Notes: generated by a model not told the origin, from the sequence alone. Counted from the first letter of the stretch, positions 1-8,877 are shown. The stretch: DNA of 46,704 nucleotides from an uncultured Lachnospiraceae bacterium (GCA_910577645.1 CAJTOL010000025.1:1-46704); one strand, 5' to 3'. Program-made: numbers and translations.

Positions 1-55
1 GTTAAGACATCGCCCTTTCACGGCGGTAACACGAGTTCGAATCTCGTTGGGGTCA
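1..55 (+). tRNA. tRNA-Glu (UUC), 5' part missing
   Basis: This is the 3' three-quarters of a tRNA. The anticodon loop reads CTTTCAC, giving anticodon TTC (Glu). The T arm contains GTTCGAATC, and the acceptor 3' strand TGGGGTC is followed by discriminator A. The 5' acceptor strand and most of the D arm lie before the window. It is 4 bases upstream of tRNA-Cys, so the two are probably cotranscribed. CCA is not encoded. Confidence 0.93.
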
Positions 56-59
56 TTAT

Positions 60-130
60 GGCGACATAGCCAAGTGGTAAGGCGTGGGTCTGCAACACCC
101 TGATCACCAGTTCAAATCTGGTTGTCGCCT
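60..130 (+). tRNA. tRNA-Cys (GCA)
   Basis: Complete cloverleaf. Acceptor strands GGCGACA and TGTCGCC pair perfectly, and discriminator base U is the known Cys identity base. The anticodon loop CTGCAAC gives anticodon GCA. The T arm contains GTTCAAATC. CCA is not encoded. The neighbouring cysteine catabolism genes start 3.3 kb away and are unlikely to be linked to it. Confidence 0.96.
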
Positions 131-136
131 CTTATT

Positions 137-183
137 TTAAAAGACTGGAAACGTTGAAAATCAATGTTTCCAGTCTTTTTTCT
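137..183 (+). terminator. Rho-independent terminator of the tRNA cluster
   Basis: AAAGACTGGAAAC pairs with GTTTCCAGTCTTT around a short loop and is followed by a T run. It directly follows tRNA-Cys and ends before the promoter region of the sigma factor gene. Confidence 0.88.
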
Positions 184-238
184 ATATTTTGTCACACAGG
201 CAAAAAAGAGTTGTCTAATTAAATAGGAGGTAAAGCAT

Positions 239-1090
239 ATGGATAAAAAAGTAAATGAAGAATTACAGAGTTTAGTCAGCAAAGCTACGGCAGGAGATAA
301 AAAAGCTCTTGAAAAGCTTATTTCGGGCATACAGGATATGGTATTTAACTTATCCCTGCGGATGTTGGGGACGTTTGCAGATGCTGAGGATGTTACACAG
401 GATATTTTGCTGAAAGTAATTACCCATCTATCTTCTTTTAGAGGCGATAGCCTGTTTACAACGTGGGTGTTTAGTATTGCGGTAAATTATCTGAAAAATT
501 ACAAAAAGCACATGTTTGCCCAGTATCCTTTAAGCTTTGAGTATTACGGAGAGGATATAGAAAACGGGAAGATACAGGATATTCCGGATTTAACCCAGAA
601 TATAGAAAAAGATATCTTAGCCGAAGAATTGAAAATGTCCTGCACGAATGTAATGCTGCAATGCCTTGATACGGAAAGCAGATGTATTTTTATACTGGGA
701 ACAATGTTTAAGATTGACAGCCGCATTGCAGGGGAGATTTTAGAAATATCTCCGGAAGCATACCGTCAGAGACTTTCACGGATACGCAAAAAAATGGCAG
801 GTTTTCTTGAACAGTATTGCGGAGAATACGGAAACGGTAAATGCAAGTGCAAAGACAGGGTGAACTATGCAATACAAAACCATAGGATAGATCCACAGAA
901 GCTGGATTATACAACAGCTGAGGAAGCTTCCATCAAGACTATGCTTGATGTGAAAAATGCCATGGAAGATATTGACGATTTATCACAGAATTTTTCCTTC
1001 TGTAAACCTTATCAATCGCCTGAACATACGAAACATTTTATACAGGAATTTTTAGATTCCATTCAGTTTTCCATTATCAAAAATTCATAA
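239..1090 (+). CDS. ECF-like RNA polymerase sigma factor with Cys-containing C-terminal extension
   Basis: A 283-residue sigma-70 family protein that would direct RNA polymerase to a small set of promoters. Region 2 (about 25-95) shows the family pattern (DMVFNLSLRMLG, DAEDVTQDILLKV, FRGDSLFTTWVFSIAVNYLKN). Region 4 (about 140-190) has a helix-turn-helix segment (SRIAGEILEISPEAYRQRLSRIRKKM). About 90 extra residues follow, beginning with a cysteine cluster (CGEYGNGKCKCKD) that could bind metal. The start is fixed by TAGGAGG nine bases upstream. No anti-sigma gene is adjacent; the next gene is a DUF2461 protein 16 bases downstream. The target regulon is unknown. Confidence 0.88.
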   Translation: MDKKVNEELQSLVSKATAGDKKALEKLISGIQDMVFNLSLRMLGTFADAEDVTQDILLKVITHLSSFRGDSLFTTWVFSIAVNYLKNYKKHMFAQYPLSFEYYGEDIENGKIQDIPDLTQNIEKDILAEELKMSCTNVMLQCLDTESRCIFILGTMFKIDSRIAGEILEISPEAYRQRLSRIRKKMAGFLEQYCGEYGNGKCKCKDRVNYAIQNHRIDPQKLDYTTAEEASIKTMLDVKNAMEDIDDLSQNFSFCKPYQSPEHTKHFIQEFLDSIQFSIIKNS

Positions 1091-1106
1091 AGGAGAATCC
1101 GGGCTT

Positions 1107-1790
1107 ATGAATATGCAGCTAATTATAAACTACTTATCAGAATTAAGCAGGAATAATAACCGGGAATGGTATCATGCCAACAAAGAAGAGTATAAAAAAG
1201 CCAATGCTGAGTTTGAGGGATTACTGCAGGCTTTAATATCGGAGATTGGAAAGTTTGACAGCAGTATTTTACATAACAATCCTAAAGACCTTACATTTAA
1301 GATAGTAAGGGATACCCGTTTCAGCCATGATAAATCTCCTTATAACCCTGCATTTCGTGCTCATATTTCATCGAAAGGGAAGCTGCCGGTTCCAGTTGGA
1401 TATTATCTTATGGTAAAACCCGATAATCAGTCTTTTTTAGGCGGCGGGCTGTTTGCAGATATGTTTAAAGACGCAACCGGAATGATACGGGATTATATTG
1501 CACAAAACGGCGAAGAGTGGGAAAGGATTATCCATGATCCAGAGTTTGAAAAACATTTCGTTGTACAGGGAACCGCATTAAAAAACGTTCCCGCAGGATA
1601 TGAAAAAGAACACCCGCAGGCAGAATACTTAAAATTTAAGAGCTGGTACCTGGAATACCCGCTGAAAGATGAAGAATTGGAAAATGCAGAATTATTTCTT
1701 GTAAAGGCAACAGATCTTTTCCGAAAAATGAAACCCTTTAACGACTATCTGAATAAGGCACTTGCAGGTTTTCAGATGCCGACGCGATAG
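1107..1790 (+). CDS. DUF2461 (TIGR02453-type) family protein
   Basis: A 227-residue soluble protein matching the DUF2461 pattern: an N-terminal segment with NNREWYHANKEEY, a central FKIVRDTRFSHDKSPYNPAFRAHIS block and GGGLFADMFKDATGMIRDYI. The function of this family is not established. It follows the sigma factor gene by 16 bases, with AAAGGAGAA in the gap, so the two are probably cotranscribed. Length is normal for the family. It has no signal peptide or membrane segment. Confidence 0.85.
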   Translation: MNMQLIINYLSELSRNNNREWYHANKEEYKKANAEFEGLLQALISEIGKFDSSILHNNPKDLTFKIVRDTRFSHDKSPYNPAFRAHISSKGKLPVPVGYYLMVKPDNQSFLGGGLFADMFKDATGMIRDYIAQNGEEWERIIHDPEFEKHFVVQGTALKNVPAGYEKEHPQAEYLKFKSWYLEYPLKDEELENAELFLVKATDLFRKMKPFNDYLNKALAGFQMPTR

Positions 1791-1860
1791 GATGATTTCA
1801 GAGGTCTGCCGCTATTCTGCAGATAGAGCTGCCGTATATCAAAGAAAATCCTCCAAATCC

Positions 1861-1889
1861 ATTACAAAACAAAGAAAATATGGTATAAT
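1861..1889 (+). promoter_or_regulatory. Probable sigma-A promoter of rpoN
   Basis: Extended -10 element TGGTATAAT (TATAAT at 1884-1889) with a weak -35 ATTACA at 1861-1866, 17-base spacing. It lies about 90 bases before the rpoN start and would make a leader of about 85 bases. Confidence 0.6.
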
Positions 1890-1979
1890 GTGAGCACTTG
1901 GCCAGGCTTTTCCGGCCCAGGCATTCGCATGTACCCTGTATTCTATTTTGTCATATTTGTCATATACAAGGAGGAAATC

Positions 1980-3350
1980 ATGGAGTTAAACCACAGAATC
2001 AATATAGAACAAAAACAGACCCTGTCGGTGAACCAGGTACAATCCCTCAATGTGTTGGCGCTGACCAACCAGGAGCTGGAAGATTTTCTGATGAATGAAT
2101 ATCTGGAAAACCCCATGTTGGAGAACAGCAATGACAAAGAAAATGACATGATAATGGGTATGGAGAAGATCTACGAAAGCGGAACCTCCTTTAAAGAACA
2201 ATACCTTGATAATCCGGAGGAAGAGGAACGTTACAGAAACGATGCCAGGGCGAAGCAGGAAGACGTTATCAAGGAATACCTTCTCAGCCAATTACAGAGA
2301 GGAAAATATACAGGCAGGCAGCGGCAGATTATGGAGTATCTAATTGACTGTCTGGATGAAAAGGGATATTTCACTTATTCTCTGCGGGAGCTGGCTTCCC
2401 CATCCGGCTATAGGGAAGCAGAGCTGGCGGAATGCCTGGATATTTTAAAGGAGCTGGAGCCGGTAGGAATTTTTTCCAAGGACCTGGCAGAATGTTTGGA
2501 ACGGCAGCTTCGGGCAAGAGGCGAGGAGGACGAAAAACTGTTTTGCCTTTTACAGGAGTATCTTACAGAGCTGATGAACGGCCAGATTGGGGTGATTTCC
2601 AGAAAGCTGGGGATTTCCACGGTTCGTGTTAAGGAGTATATCCACCTTATTGGGAACCTGAATCCCAGACCTATTATGAGTATTCAGCGGGAAGAGGCAA
2701 ACTACGTAGTGCCGGATATTATTGTTTCCAGACACGGCAGTATGTGGGATGTTTCCATTAACGATAGCTGGATGGGAGAATATAAATTCAGCAATTATTA
2801 TATGCGGATGATGGAGCAATCTCAGGATCCGGAACTTCTGGCGTATTTTAAAGAGCGCCTGGAGCGAGCCAGATTTGTGGTAAACTGTGTGGAGCAGAGG
2901 AGGAGAACCATCACCCGAATTGTGGAGACTGTGCTGGATTTGCAGGAAGACTATTTTGAAGGGAGAGGCCCCTTAAAACCAATGCAGCAGGAGGATGTTG
3001 CCAATCTTCTGGGAATTCATGTTTCCACTGTCAGCCGTGCGATAAAGGGCAAATATGTTCAATACAAAAAGTCTGTGCCCTTAAAATCTTTGTTTTCCAC
3101 GGCTTTGCCGGCAGCGGTTCCATTGTCTTTTGCCGCTGGCTCGGAAGGGGAAAATACCGGCGTTTCTGCAGATCAGATTAAGCAGAAGATCCGGCAAATG
3201 ATTGAAAAAGAAGGAAAGAAACCTCTCAGTGATCAAAAAATAACAGAACGGTTGGCAGAAGAAGGAATTCAAGTATCCAGAAGGGTAGTGCAAAAATATC
3301 GTATCCAATTGAATATTCCGGATTCCAGACAGAGAGGAATGTTATTATAA
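1980..3350 (+). CDS. rpoN: RNA polymerase sigma-54 factor RpoN
   Basis: A 456-residue sigma-54 factor that binds core polymerase and recognises -24/-12 promoters, which open only with an ATP-driven enhancer-binding protein. Region I is the Gln/Leu-rich N terminus (INIEQKQTLSVNQVQSLNVLALTNQEL), followed by an acidic linker, a core-binding region and a DNA-binding region. The RpoN box is near residues 433-441 (SRRVVQKYR; canonical ARRTVAKYR). The start at 1980 is preceded by AAGGAGGAA; an in-frame upstream GTG at 1890 has no ribosome binding site. Three matching promoters and one enhancer-binding protein lie within the next 8 kb, which is unusually compact for a sigma-54 system. Confidence 0.95.
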   Translation: MELNHRINIEQKQTLSVNQVQSLNVLALTNQELEDFLMNEYLENPMLENSNDKENDMIMGMEKIYESGTSFKEQYLDNPEEEERYRNDARAKQEDVIKEYLLSQLQRGKYTGRQRQIMEYLIDCLDEKGYFTYSLRELASPSGYREAELAECLDILKELEPVGIFSKDLAECLERQLRARGEEDEKLFCLLQEYLTELMNGQIGVISRKLGISTVRVKEYIHLIGNLNPRPIMSIQREEANYVVPDIIVSRHGSMWDVSINDSWMGEYKFSNYYMRMMEQSQDPELLAYFKERLERARFVVNCVEQRRRTITRIVETVLDLQEDYFEGRGPLKPMQQEDVANLLGIHVSTVSRAIKGKYVQYKKSVPLKSLFSTALPAAVPLSFAAGSEGENTGVSADQIKQKIRQMIEKEGKKPLSDQKITERLAEEGIQVSRRVVQKYRIQLNIPDSRQRGMLL

Positions 3351-3351
3351 T

Positions 3352-3400
3352 AAAAGGCCGGTACAGCAGCTTGAGATTCAAGCGCTGTATCGGCCTTTAT
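3352..3400 (+). terminator. Terminator between rpoN and the convergent desulfidase gene
   Basis: AAAGGCCG-GTACAGC pairs with GCTGTAT-CGGCCTTT, with A and T tracts flanking both sides, so it may work in both directions. It starts two bases after the rpoN stop codon. Confidence 0.85.
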
Positions 3401-3473
3401 TGCCACAAGCAATGCGCCAAGTGCCCTGGCTCCCACGAGTATTGGGCTACTATGGAGTATACGTTTTCAGGAT

Positions 3474-4766
3474 TTAAGCCAGCTGATCTTTTTCCATCAT
3501 GATATTTAAGATGGTGTGATCGGTTTCCACCATACCGGGATTGCTGACCTTACCCATGTTGCGGATGGCTTCTTCCGGAGTGTAACCGCAGATACCATCA
3601 GTGGCCTGAAGAACTACGTCAGACATAGCCAGGTAAGCGCACATCATAGCAGCGTTGGTGGCAGTTGCCAGTTTCAAAGCGCAGCCAATTTTTCCGCCAT
3701 CGCAGATCATACCAGTTAAATTTCCGCTCATGTTGATAATGGCATCACCGATCTGCTTGTCAGTACCCTTCATGAGCCATACCATAGCGGCGGAAGCGGC
3801 AGTTGCAGCAGAAACACCGCAGCCGCAGGTAGCCGACAGCTTGCCGGTAAAGGTCTTAATATAAATGTTAAGTGCGTGGGAGAAAGCCAGAGCTTTTACC
3901 AACTGCTCATTGGAAGCATTGACATGCTTTGCCATTTCCACCACAGGGATAATAGCGGTAATGCCGTGGTTGCCGCTTCCGGCGCTGCTCATAACCGCAT
4001 AGGGACATCCGCTCATACGTCCCTCGGCGCTGCTTGCTACCCGGACCATAGCGCGGCTGAACAGATTGTCTCCCATGGTATCAGAAGCAAGCTGCCTTTG
4101 CAGGGTGGCTGCAATACCGATTCCCAGAGAGTGATCCAGACCGTAATCAGCCAGCCTGCCATTCATATCCACACCATTTAACATATCTTTTAACTCCTCT
4201 TCCGTGCAGGTGTCAATTAAGGCTTTCAGCTCTGCAACAGACATAGAGGTCAGCTTTTGGTGAAGCTCATCATTGGAGCTGGTGGTATATTCCTTTTGAA
4301 GAAGAACCTCATGGTTTTTCTTGGTGAAAATAATGTTAGAGTGAGTATTGCGGATCTCACTGATGCCGATACCGGAAGTAGTAATAATTTCTGCTCTGGC
4401 ATATAGCTGGGTTTCATTGTGATTAATCATGACAATAACATGGCGATCCTCCACCAGCTTGATGGCATCTTCACATACCTTATCATTTAAATCAGCCAGA
4501 AGCTGAAGACTTTTTTCCGGGTTGCCAAGACAAGCTCCCAGGGCAGCTGCGTATTTTAGCCCAACGCGGGAAAAACCCGGGATGCCCACACTCATTCCGT
4601 TTTTGTAGATACCGGGGTTTACTTCCATTTTAATAGAAACCACATCACCACCGATAGCATGGTAAGCGTCTGCCGCCGCCAGCGCCACACATACCGGCTC
4701 TGTACAGCCCAGAGCCGGAACAACCTCCTGGTGAAGTAATGATAACAGTTCGTCCTTTGTAATCAT
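3474..4766 (-). CDS. cyuA: L-cysteine desulfidase / UPF0597 (CyuA/YhaM-like) family enzyme
   Basis: A 430-residue protein of the serine dehydratase-alpha-like UPF0597 family. Characterised members are iron-sulfur enzymes that split L-cysteine into pyruvate, ammonia and sulfide. Visible signatures are GCTEPVCVALA near residue 20, NPGIYKNGMSVGIPG near 50, SSAGSGNHGITAIIPV near 260 and the cysteine-containing segments CGCGVSAA and CDGGKIGCALK expected to hold the cluster. AGAAGGGAG stands just before the ATG. The gene runs opposite to the sigma-54 activator at 4945 and has its own sigma-54 promoter at 4824-4840. Substrate is inferred from family and context; another amino acid is possible. Confidence 0.85.
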   Translation of the reverse strand: MITKDELLSLLHQEVVPALGCTEPVCVALAAADAYHAIGGDVVSIKMEVNPGIYKNGMSVGIPGFSRVGLKYAAALGACLGNPEKSLQLLADLNDKVCEDAIKLVEDRHVIVMINHNETQLYARAEIITTSGIGISEIRNTHSNIIFTKKNHEVLLQKEYTTSSNDELHQKLTSMSVAELKALIDTCTEEELKDMLNGVDMNGRLADYGLDHSLGIGIAATLQRQLASDTMGDNLFSRAMVRVASSAEGRMSGCPYAVMSSAGSGNHGITAIIPVVEMAKHVNASNEQLVKALAFSHALNIYIKTFTGKLSATCGCGVSAATAASAAMVWLMKGTDKQIGDAIINMSGNLTGMICDGGKIGCALKLATATNAAMMCAYLAMSDVVLQATDGICGYTPEEAIRNMGKVSNPGMVETDHTILNIMMEKDQLA

Positions 4767-4823
4767 ATAAAAATCTCCCTTCTAATTGCTGAAAATCAAT
4801 AATTTATTGCTGCTTACTATTAA

Positions 4824-4840
4824 AGCAAACAATGTGCCAA
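4824..4840 (-). promoter_or_regulatory. Sigma-54 promoter of the cysteine desulfidase gene
   Basis: Read on the minus strand: TTGGCAC-ATTGT-TTGCT. It has the invariant GG and GC at correct spacing and matches the sigma-54 consensus TTGGCAC-N5-TTGCW at every fixed position. The expected start of transcription is near 4813, about 45 bases before the ATG at 4766. Confidence 0.88.
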
Positions 4841-4870
4841 TTTAAAGGAACTAAAAAAGGTAAAAAAATA

Positions 4871-4893
4871 GGTTATAGAATTGAAAAATAACC
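4871..4893. promoter_or_regulatory. Inverted repeat GGTTAT-N11-ATAACC, candidate activator site
   Basis: Arms GGTTAT (4871-4876) and ATAACC (4888-4893) share the GGTTA core with the other candidate sites at 4906-4929 and 8944-8964. It lies about 60-80 bases upstream of the predicted desulfidase transcription start. It is a weaker palindrome than the other two. Confidence 0.4.
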
Positions 4894-4905
4894 AGATTTG
4901 TGAGA

Positions 4906-4929
4906 AAATGGTTAAAGAATAAACCATTT
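4906..4929. promoter_or_regulatory. Palindrome AAATGGTT-N8-AACCATTT, candidate enhancer/operator
   Basis: A perfect 8-base inverted repeat with an 8-base spacer. It lies about 95-115 bases upstream of the predicted desulfidase start, a usual distance for a sigma-54 enhancer. It also lies 16 bases before the activator's own ATG, so binding there could limit the activator's own expression. The TGGTT core recurs upstream of the next divergent gene pair. Confidence 0.6.
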
Positions 4930-4944
4930 CCCAAAGGAGGCTTT

Positions 4945-7062
4945 ATGGAGAAAAAAATTATTTCCATTGTAACCTTGGATCCCAGGGCAGGGAGATCTTA
5001 TGTAGCGGATGTGGAAGGGCTGTTTGGGGAATATGCCAAGATAAATTTATATAATGTAAGAGACGGATCGGCTATGGGCGTTCTCCCCTGGGCGGATTTA
5101 TTTGTAGTGTCCACAGATGCCTATGGTTCTGCAGAAGAAGTGGCCCGCCATGTCCCTATGGGCTGTCAGACTATGGCTGTGGAGGTATCCTTCCGGTGGA
5201 GCGAACTGCGGAAACTGAAAGAGATTCCCAAAGGAACCAAGGTTCTTTTTGTAAATATGACCCAGGCAATGGCAAGAGAAGCCATTGCCCAGGCCAACCA
5301 ATTTGGAATTAACCATATTCACCTGATTCCGTTTTATCCGGGGGCCGTACTGGATGAAGACATTCGAATTGCAGTAACACCAGATGAGATGCGCTATATG
5401 CCGGAGGAAATAGAAACCAAGATTAATTTGGGACAGAGACCCTGTACCTCCGGTATGATGATAGAAATTGCCCTGCGTCTGGGGCTGGAAAATCTGTTGG
5501 AAACAGAACGGTTCCGGGAATACTTTCGGGATATTGCAACCAATAACTACAGCTTTGACCAGATGTTTGCCAGATCTATCCGCCTGGAAAGCCAATTTCA
5601 CATTTTAATGGAAATTTTGGAGGAAGGGGTAATTGGTGTTAACGAGAAAGGGGAAATTTTTGCCTGCAACCATCATGCGGAGGAAATTACCAGAGCCAGC
5701 CAGGAGATGATCCTGGGACATTGGGGGGATGAGGTGTTTTCCTACATTCCATTTTCCCAGTGTTTAAAGGAGCGGAGGCGGATTGAAGCCCGGGTACGCC
5801 GGATAAACGGCATCAATGTCAGCGTGGAGGTAGTTCCCGTCTTGCGCCAGGAAACCTGTATCGGCGCATTTGCCATCCTTCAAAAGTTTAATGATGTGGA
5901 AAACCGGCAGAATGAGCTGCGAAGCCAGCTGTTCCAAAAAGGCCATGTTGCCAAGTATGACTTTAATGATGTTATTGGAGAGTCGGAGGCAATCAGGCGG
6001 ACAAAAGAAATTTTAAAGAGAATGGCAGCCAGTGAAAGCCCGGTACTTCTTATTGGGGAGACCGGGACGGGAAAAGAGCTGTTTGCCCATGCGGTTCACA
6101 GGGCATCCAAACGGAGTAAGGGGCCGTTTATTGCCATTAATGTTGCTGCAGTGCCGGAAAATCTGCTGGAAAGTGAGTTGTTCGGCTATGAGGAAGGCGC
6201 CTTTACCGGAGCTAAAAAGGGGGGAAGGCCGGGCCTTTTGGAATTTTCCCACAAGGGGACTTTATTTTTAGATGAAGTGGAAGGGATGAGTCCCATGCTT
6301 CAGGTTAAGCTTCTCCGGGTGCTGCAGGAACGGGAGATTATGAGAGTGGGCGGCAACCGGATTATTAATATTGATGTCCGGATCGTAGCGGCAACCAACG
6401 AAGCCCTGGAGCAGAAAGTGGAGGAAGGGAGCTTCCGCCGGGATCTGTATTACCGCCTTAACACCCTGCCTATTATGATACCGCCTCTGGCTGCCCGGGG
6501 AGATGACATGTTTCTTCTGATCAACCATTTCCAGGAAGAATTAGGGGGAGAATTTGAGCTGACATTGGCGGTAAAGGAGTTTTTGAAGAATTATTCCTGG
6601 CCGGGAAACATCCGGGAGCTGAGAAATGTGGTAGAGTATTTTATTTATACCGGAAACAGGCATATAAGGATGGAAGACCTTCCGCCTACCCTGTTAAAAT
6701 CCGGATATCCCAAATTAAGGCCGGTACTTGCTCAAACAAAGACAGAAAACCAACCGGTATATTCACCGGCGTATGAAAATCCACAGTCAGACAGACAGCC
6801 GGGCAAAGGGAAAAGCAAGACCTATTGGTTTGTTTTGGAACAACTTTACAAGGCCTCGGAGCAGACAACCGGTCTGGGCCGGGACAAGATTCTAACAGAA
6901 GCCCGAAAGGTTCATATGCCCATGTCCCAGCAGGAGGTTCGAAATATCCTGACTCAAATGGCAGAGGAAGGAATCGCCAGGGTCAGCCGGGGCCGGGGCG
7001 GCAGTCAGCTGACCCTAATAGGGCGGAATCTGTGGGAAGAGTACCAAATAGAAAAAGGATAG
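4945..7062 (+). CDS. Sigma-54-dependent enhancer-binding transcriptional regulator (CdsR-like)
   Basis: A 705-residue activator. Residues 1-190 form a sensor-like domain, possibly PrpR_N-like, containing Cys74 and Cys167. A PAS-like domain is at about 216-315. The AAA+ sigma-54-activation domain is at about 342-580, with Walker A GETGTGKE (371-378), GAFTGA (419-424, the sigma-54 contact loop), Walker B GTLFLDEVEG (438-447) and arginines in FRRDLYYRL. The C terminus (about 625-700) looks like a winged helix rather than the usual Fis-type helix-turn-helix. The start at 4945 follows CAAAGGAGG; an upstream in-frame GTG at 4900 lacks a site. The divergent desulfidase gene recalls C. difficile CdsR, a sigma-54 regulator of cysteine degradation. 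Cysteine sensing is inferred. Confidence 0.93.
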   Translation: MEKKIISIVTLDPRAGRSYVADVEGLFGEYAKINLYNVRDGSAMGVLPWADLFVVSTDAYGSAEEVARHVPMGCQTMAVEVSFRWSELRKLKEIPKGTKVLFVNMTQAMAREAIAQANQFGINHIHLIPFYPGAVLDEDIRIAVTPDEMRYMPEEIETKINLGQRPCTSGMMIEIALRLGLENLLETERFREYFRDIATNNYSFDQMFARSIRLESQFHILMEILEEGVIGVNEKGEIFACNHHAEEITRASQEMILGHWGDEVFSYIPFSQCLKERRRIEARVRRINGINVSVEVVPVLRQETCIGAFAILQKFNDVENRQNELRSQLFQKGHVAKYDFNDVIGESEAIRRTKEILKRMAASESPVLLIGETGTGKELFAHAVHRASKRSKGPFIAINVAAVPENLLESELFGYEEGAFTGAKKGGRPGLLEFSHKGTLFLDEVEGMSPMLQVKLLRVLQEREIMRVGGNRIINIDVRIVAATNEALEQKVEEGSFRRDLYYRLNTLPIMIPPLAARGDDMFLLINHFQEELGGEFELTLAVKEFLKNYSWPGNIRELRNVVEYFIYTGNRHIRMEDLPPTLLKSGYPKLRPVLAQTKTENQPVYSPAYENPQSDRQPGKGKSKTYWFVLEQLYKASEQTTGLGRDKILTEARKVHMPMSQQEVRNILTQMAEEGIARVSRGRGGSQLTLIGRNLWEEYQIEKG

Positions 7063-7097
7063 TAGCATCCCTGTGTTTTTGATATGGCAGTGGGAAA

Positions 7098-8804
7098 CTA
7101 GGTAAAGTTATATTTGTCTAAAATCGGAGTACGTCCCTCAACACGATCATTGAAGTATTCATAGTGACTGATCCCAAGGAAGGAACCGGCAATATTGTAC
7201 AGATTCTTGTATCCCCGGCCCTGGAGACGGGCGATGGCATAATAGCTTCTCTGACCGGTGCGGCAGTGAAGATATACGGGAACATCCTTGGGAATTTCAT
7301 TCATTCTGTCCTTTAACTGGCTTAAGGGAATGTTTAAGGATCCATTTAAATGTCCGGCAGCGTACTCATGCTCTTCCCTTACATCCACGATAAATGCTCC
7401 GGACTCCACCAGCTCCCGAACCTGAGTCACAGGGATCTGGCGGTAAACGCCGTTTAACACATTTAAACCTACAATGGCGGCAAAATTCACCACATCTTTT
7501 GCAGTTCCGAATACCGGAGAATAACACAGCTCCAGGTTCTTTACATGCTCTAATGTACCTCCCATGGAAATCACGGCGGCAATTACGTCGATACGCTTAT
7601 CCACATTTCCGCGGCCAACCGCCTGGGCGCCCAGGATCCGGCCGGTGGGAACCTCAAATAATAATTTGAATACCATATAGTGGCAGTCCGGCATCAGGCC
7701 AACCTTATCTGTAGGATACACATAGGCAAAGTCGCAGGGAATACCGGAAGCTTTGGCAGTCCGCTCATTAATACCGGTGCAGGCCGCATTCTGGCCGAAA
7801 ATGCGGATGCAGGAAGAGCCGATAAATCCGGTATTTTCATTGGTTTTGCCGTAAATATGGTCAGCCGCCCCCCGGGCCTGTTTCTGGGCCGGGCCTGCCA
7901 GCGCCAGACGGCCGGGCTGCCGGAGGATCCGGTTAAAGCTTTCGATGGCATCGCCTACTGCATAAATATCCGGATCAGAGGTCTGATAATTATGGTTAAC
8001 CCAGATACCGCCGGTAGCGCCGATGGTCAGGCCTGCAGCAGAAGCAAGAGCGGTTTCCGGGCGGACGCCGATAGCCATAACCACCAGATCAGCCTTGATT
8101 TCTTGAGTTTTCTCCCGGGAACGGATAAGGATCCGGTCTTCCTGCACCTCCGTCAGGGTAGAGGAAAGATAAAGAGAGATTCCGTTGTCCATCATTTCTT
8201 TGTGCAGTGTCTGAACCACATCATAGTCAAATGGCGCCATAATCTGTGGCGCGCCTTCTACTAAGGACACGGAAATACCGGCCAGAGCCAGGTTTTCCGC
8301 TACCTCCACACCGATAAATCCACCGCCGATTACGGCTGCCTGCTCAATTTTGTGAGAATCAATATAATTTTTCAACACCCGGATATCCCGCACATTACGT
8401 ACAGTAAATACATGGGGGCGCTGAATCCCAAGGATAGATTTTGGCAAAATGGGGCTGGCTCCAGGGGAGAGAATCAGCTTGTCATAATGCTCTGTACAGG
8501 AGGTACCGTCAACCAGATTCTGAACGGTAACAGATTTATCCGATGTGGAAATGGCAGTTACCTCGCTTAATATCCGGACCTGAATCTCATGCTGTTTAAA
8601 AAACATTTCCGGTGACATTAAAACCAAAGAATCGCTGTTTGCCACTGTACCGCTTAAATGGTAGGGCAGACAGCAGTTGGAATAAGAAACATGCTCTCCC
8701 CGCTCAAACATAATAATTTCTGCATCTGCATCCAGACGGCGGACGCGGGCTGCGGCAGATGCACCCCCGGCAACACCGCCTACAATTAAAATTCTTTTTT
8801 TCAT
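7098..8804 (-). CDS. CoA-disulfide reductase / rhodanese fusion (persulfide reductase type)
   Basis: A 568-residue FAD/NAD(P)H-dependent oxidoreductase. The N-terminal dinucleotide site is ILIVGGVAGGASAAARVRRLD. The redox cysteine lies in SYSNCCLPYHLSG (Cys44, with an unusual neighbouring Cys45; relatives have NCALPY or NCGLPY). A second nucleotide site is AAVIGGGFIGVEVAENL. The FAD ribityl motif is IYAVGDAIE. A C-terminal rhodanese domain (about 465-555) carries HCRTGQRS with Cys514. Such fusions reduce CoA disulfide, CoA-persulfide or polysulfide. ATAAAGGAGG precedes the start, and a sigma-54-type promoter lies 43 bases upstream. In a cysteine-degrading cell it would handle sulfane sulfur and keep thiols reduced. 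Confidence 0.92.
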   Translation of the reverse strand: MKKRILIVGGVAGGASAAARVRRLDADAEIIMFERGEHVSYSNCCLPYHLSGTVANSDSLVLMSPEMFFKQHEIQVRILSEVTAISTSDKSVTVQNLVDGTSCTEHYDKLILSPGASPILPKSILGIQRPHVFTVRNVRDIRVLKNYIDSHKIEQAAVIGGGFIGVEVAENLALAGISVSLVEGAPQIMAPFDYDVVQTLHKEMMDNGISLYLSSTLTEVQEDRILIRSREKTQEIKADLVVMAIGVRPETALASAAGLTIGATGGIWVNHNYQTSDPDIYAVGDAIESFNRILRQPGRLALAGPAQKQARGAADHIYGKTNENTGFIGSSCIRIFGQNAACTGINERTAKASGIPCDFAYVYPTDKVGLMPDCHYMVFKLLFEVPTGRILGAQAVGRGNVDKRIDVIAAVISMGGTLEHVKNLELCYSPVFGTAKDVVNFAAIVGLNVLNGVYRQIPVTQVRELVESGAFIVDVREEHEYAAGHLNGSLNIPLSQLKDRMNEIPKDVPVYLHCRTGQRSYYAIARLQGRGYKNLYNIAGSFLGISHYEYFNDRVEGRTPILDKYNFT

Positions 8805-8846
8805 AGAAACCTCCTTTATAATAATTCATTGTTTATATAGTAATCA

Positions 8847-8863
8847 AGCAAAAATTATGCCAG
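8847..8863 (-). promoter_or_regulatory. Sigma-54 promoter of the CoA-disulfide reductase gene
   Basis: Read on the minus strand: CTGGCAT-AATTT-TTGCT. GG and GC have the required spacing; it differs from the consensus TTGGCAC at the first and last bases of the -24 box. The predicted transcription start is near 8836, about 30 bases before the ATG. Confidence 0.75.
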
Positions 8864-8877
8864 AAAAAAGAAACCCA

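Noticed and set aside
112..330. A minus-strand frame across tRNA-Cys and the start of the sigma factor gene
   Set aside because: It overlaps the tRNA, the terminator and a well-started gene; the translation has no family features.
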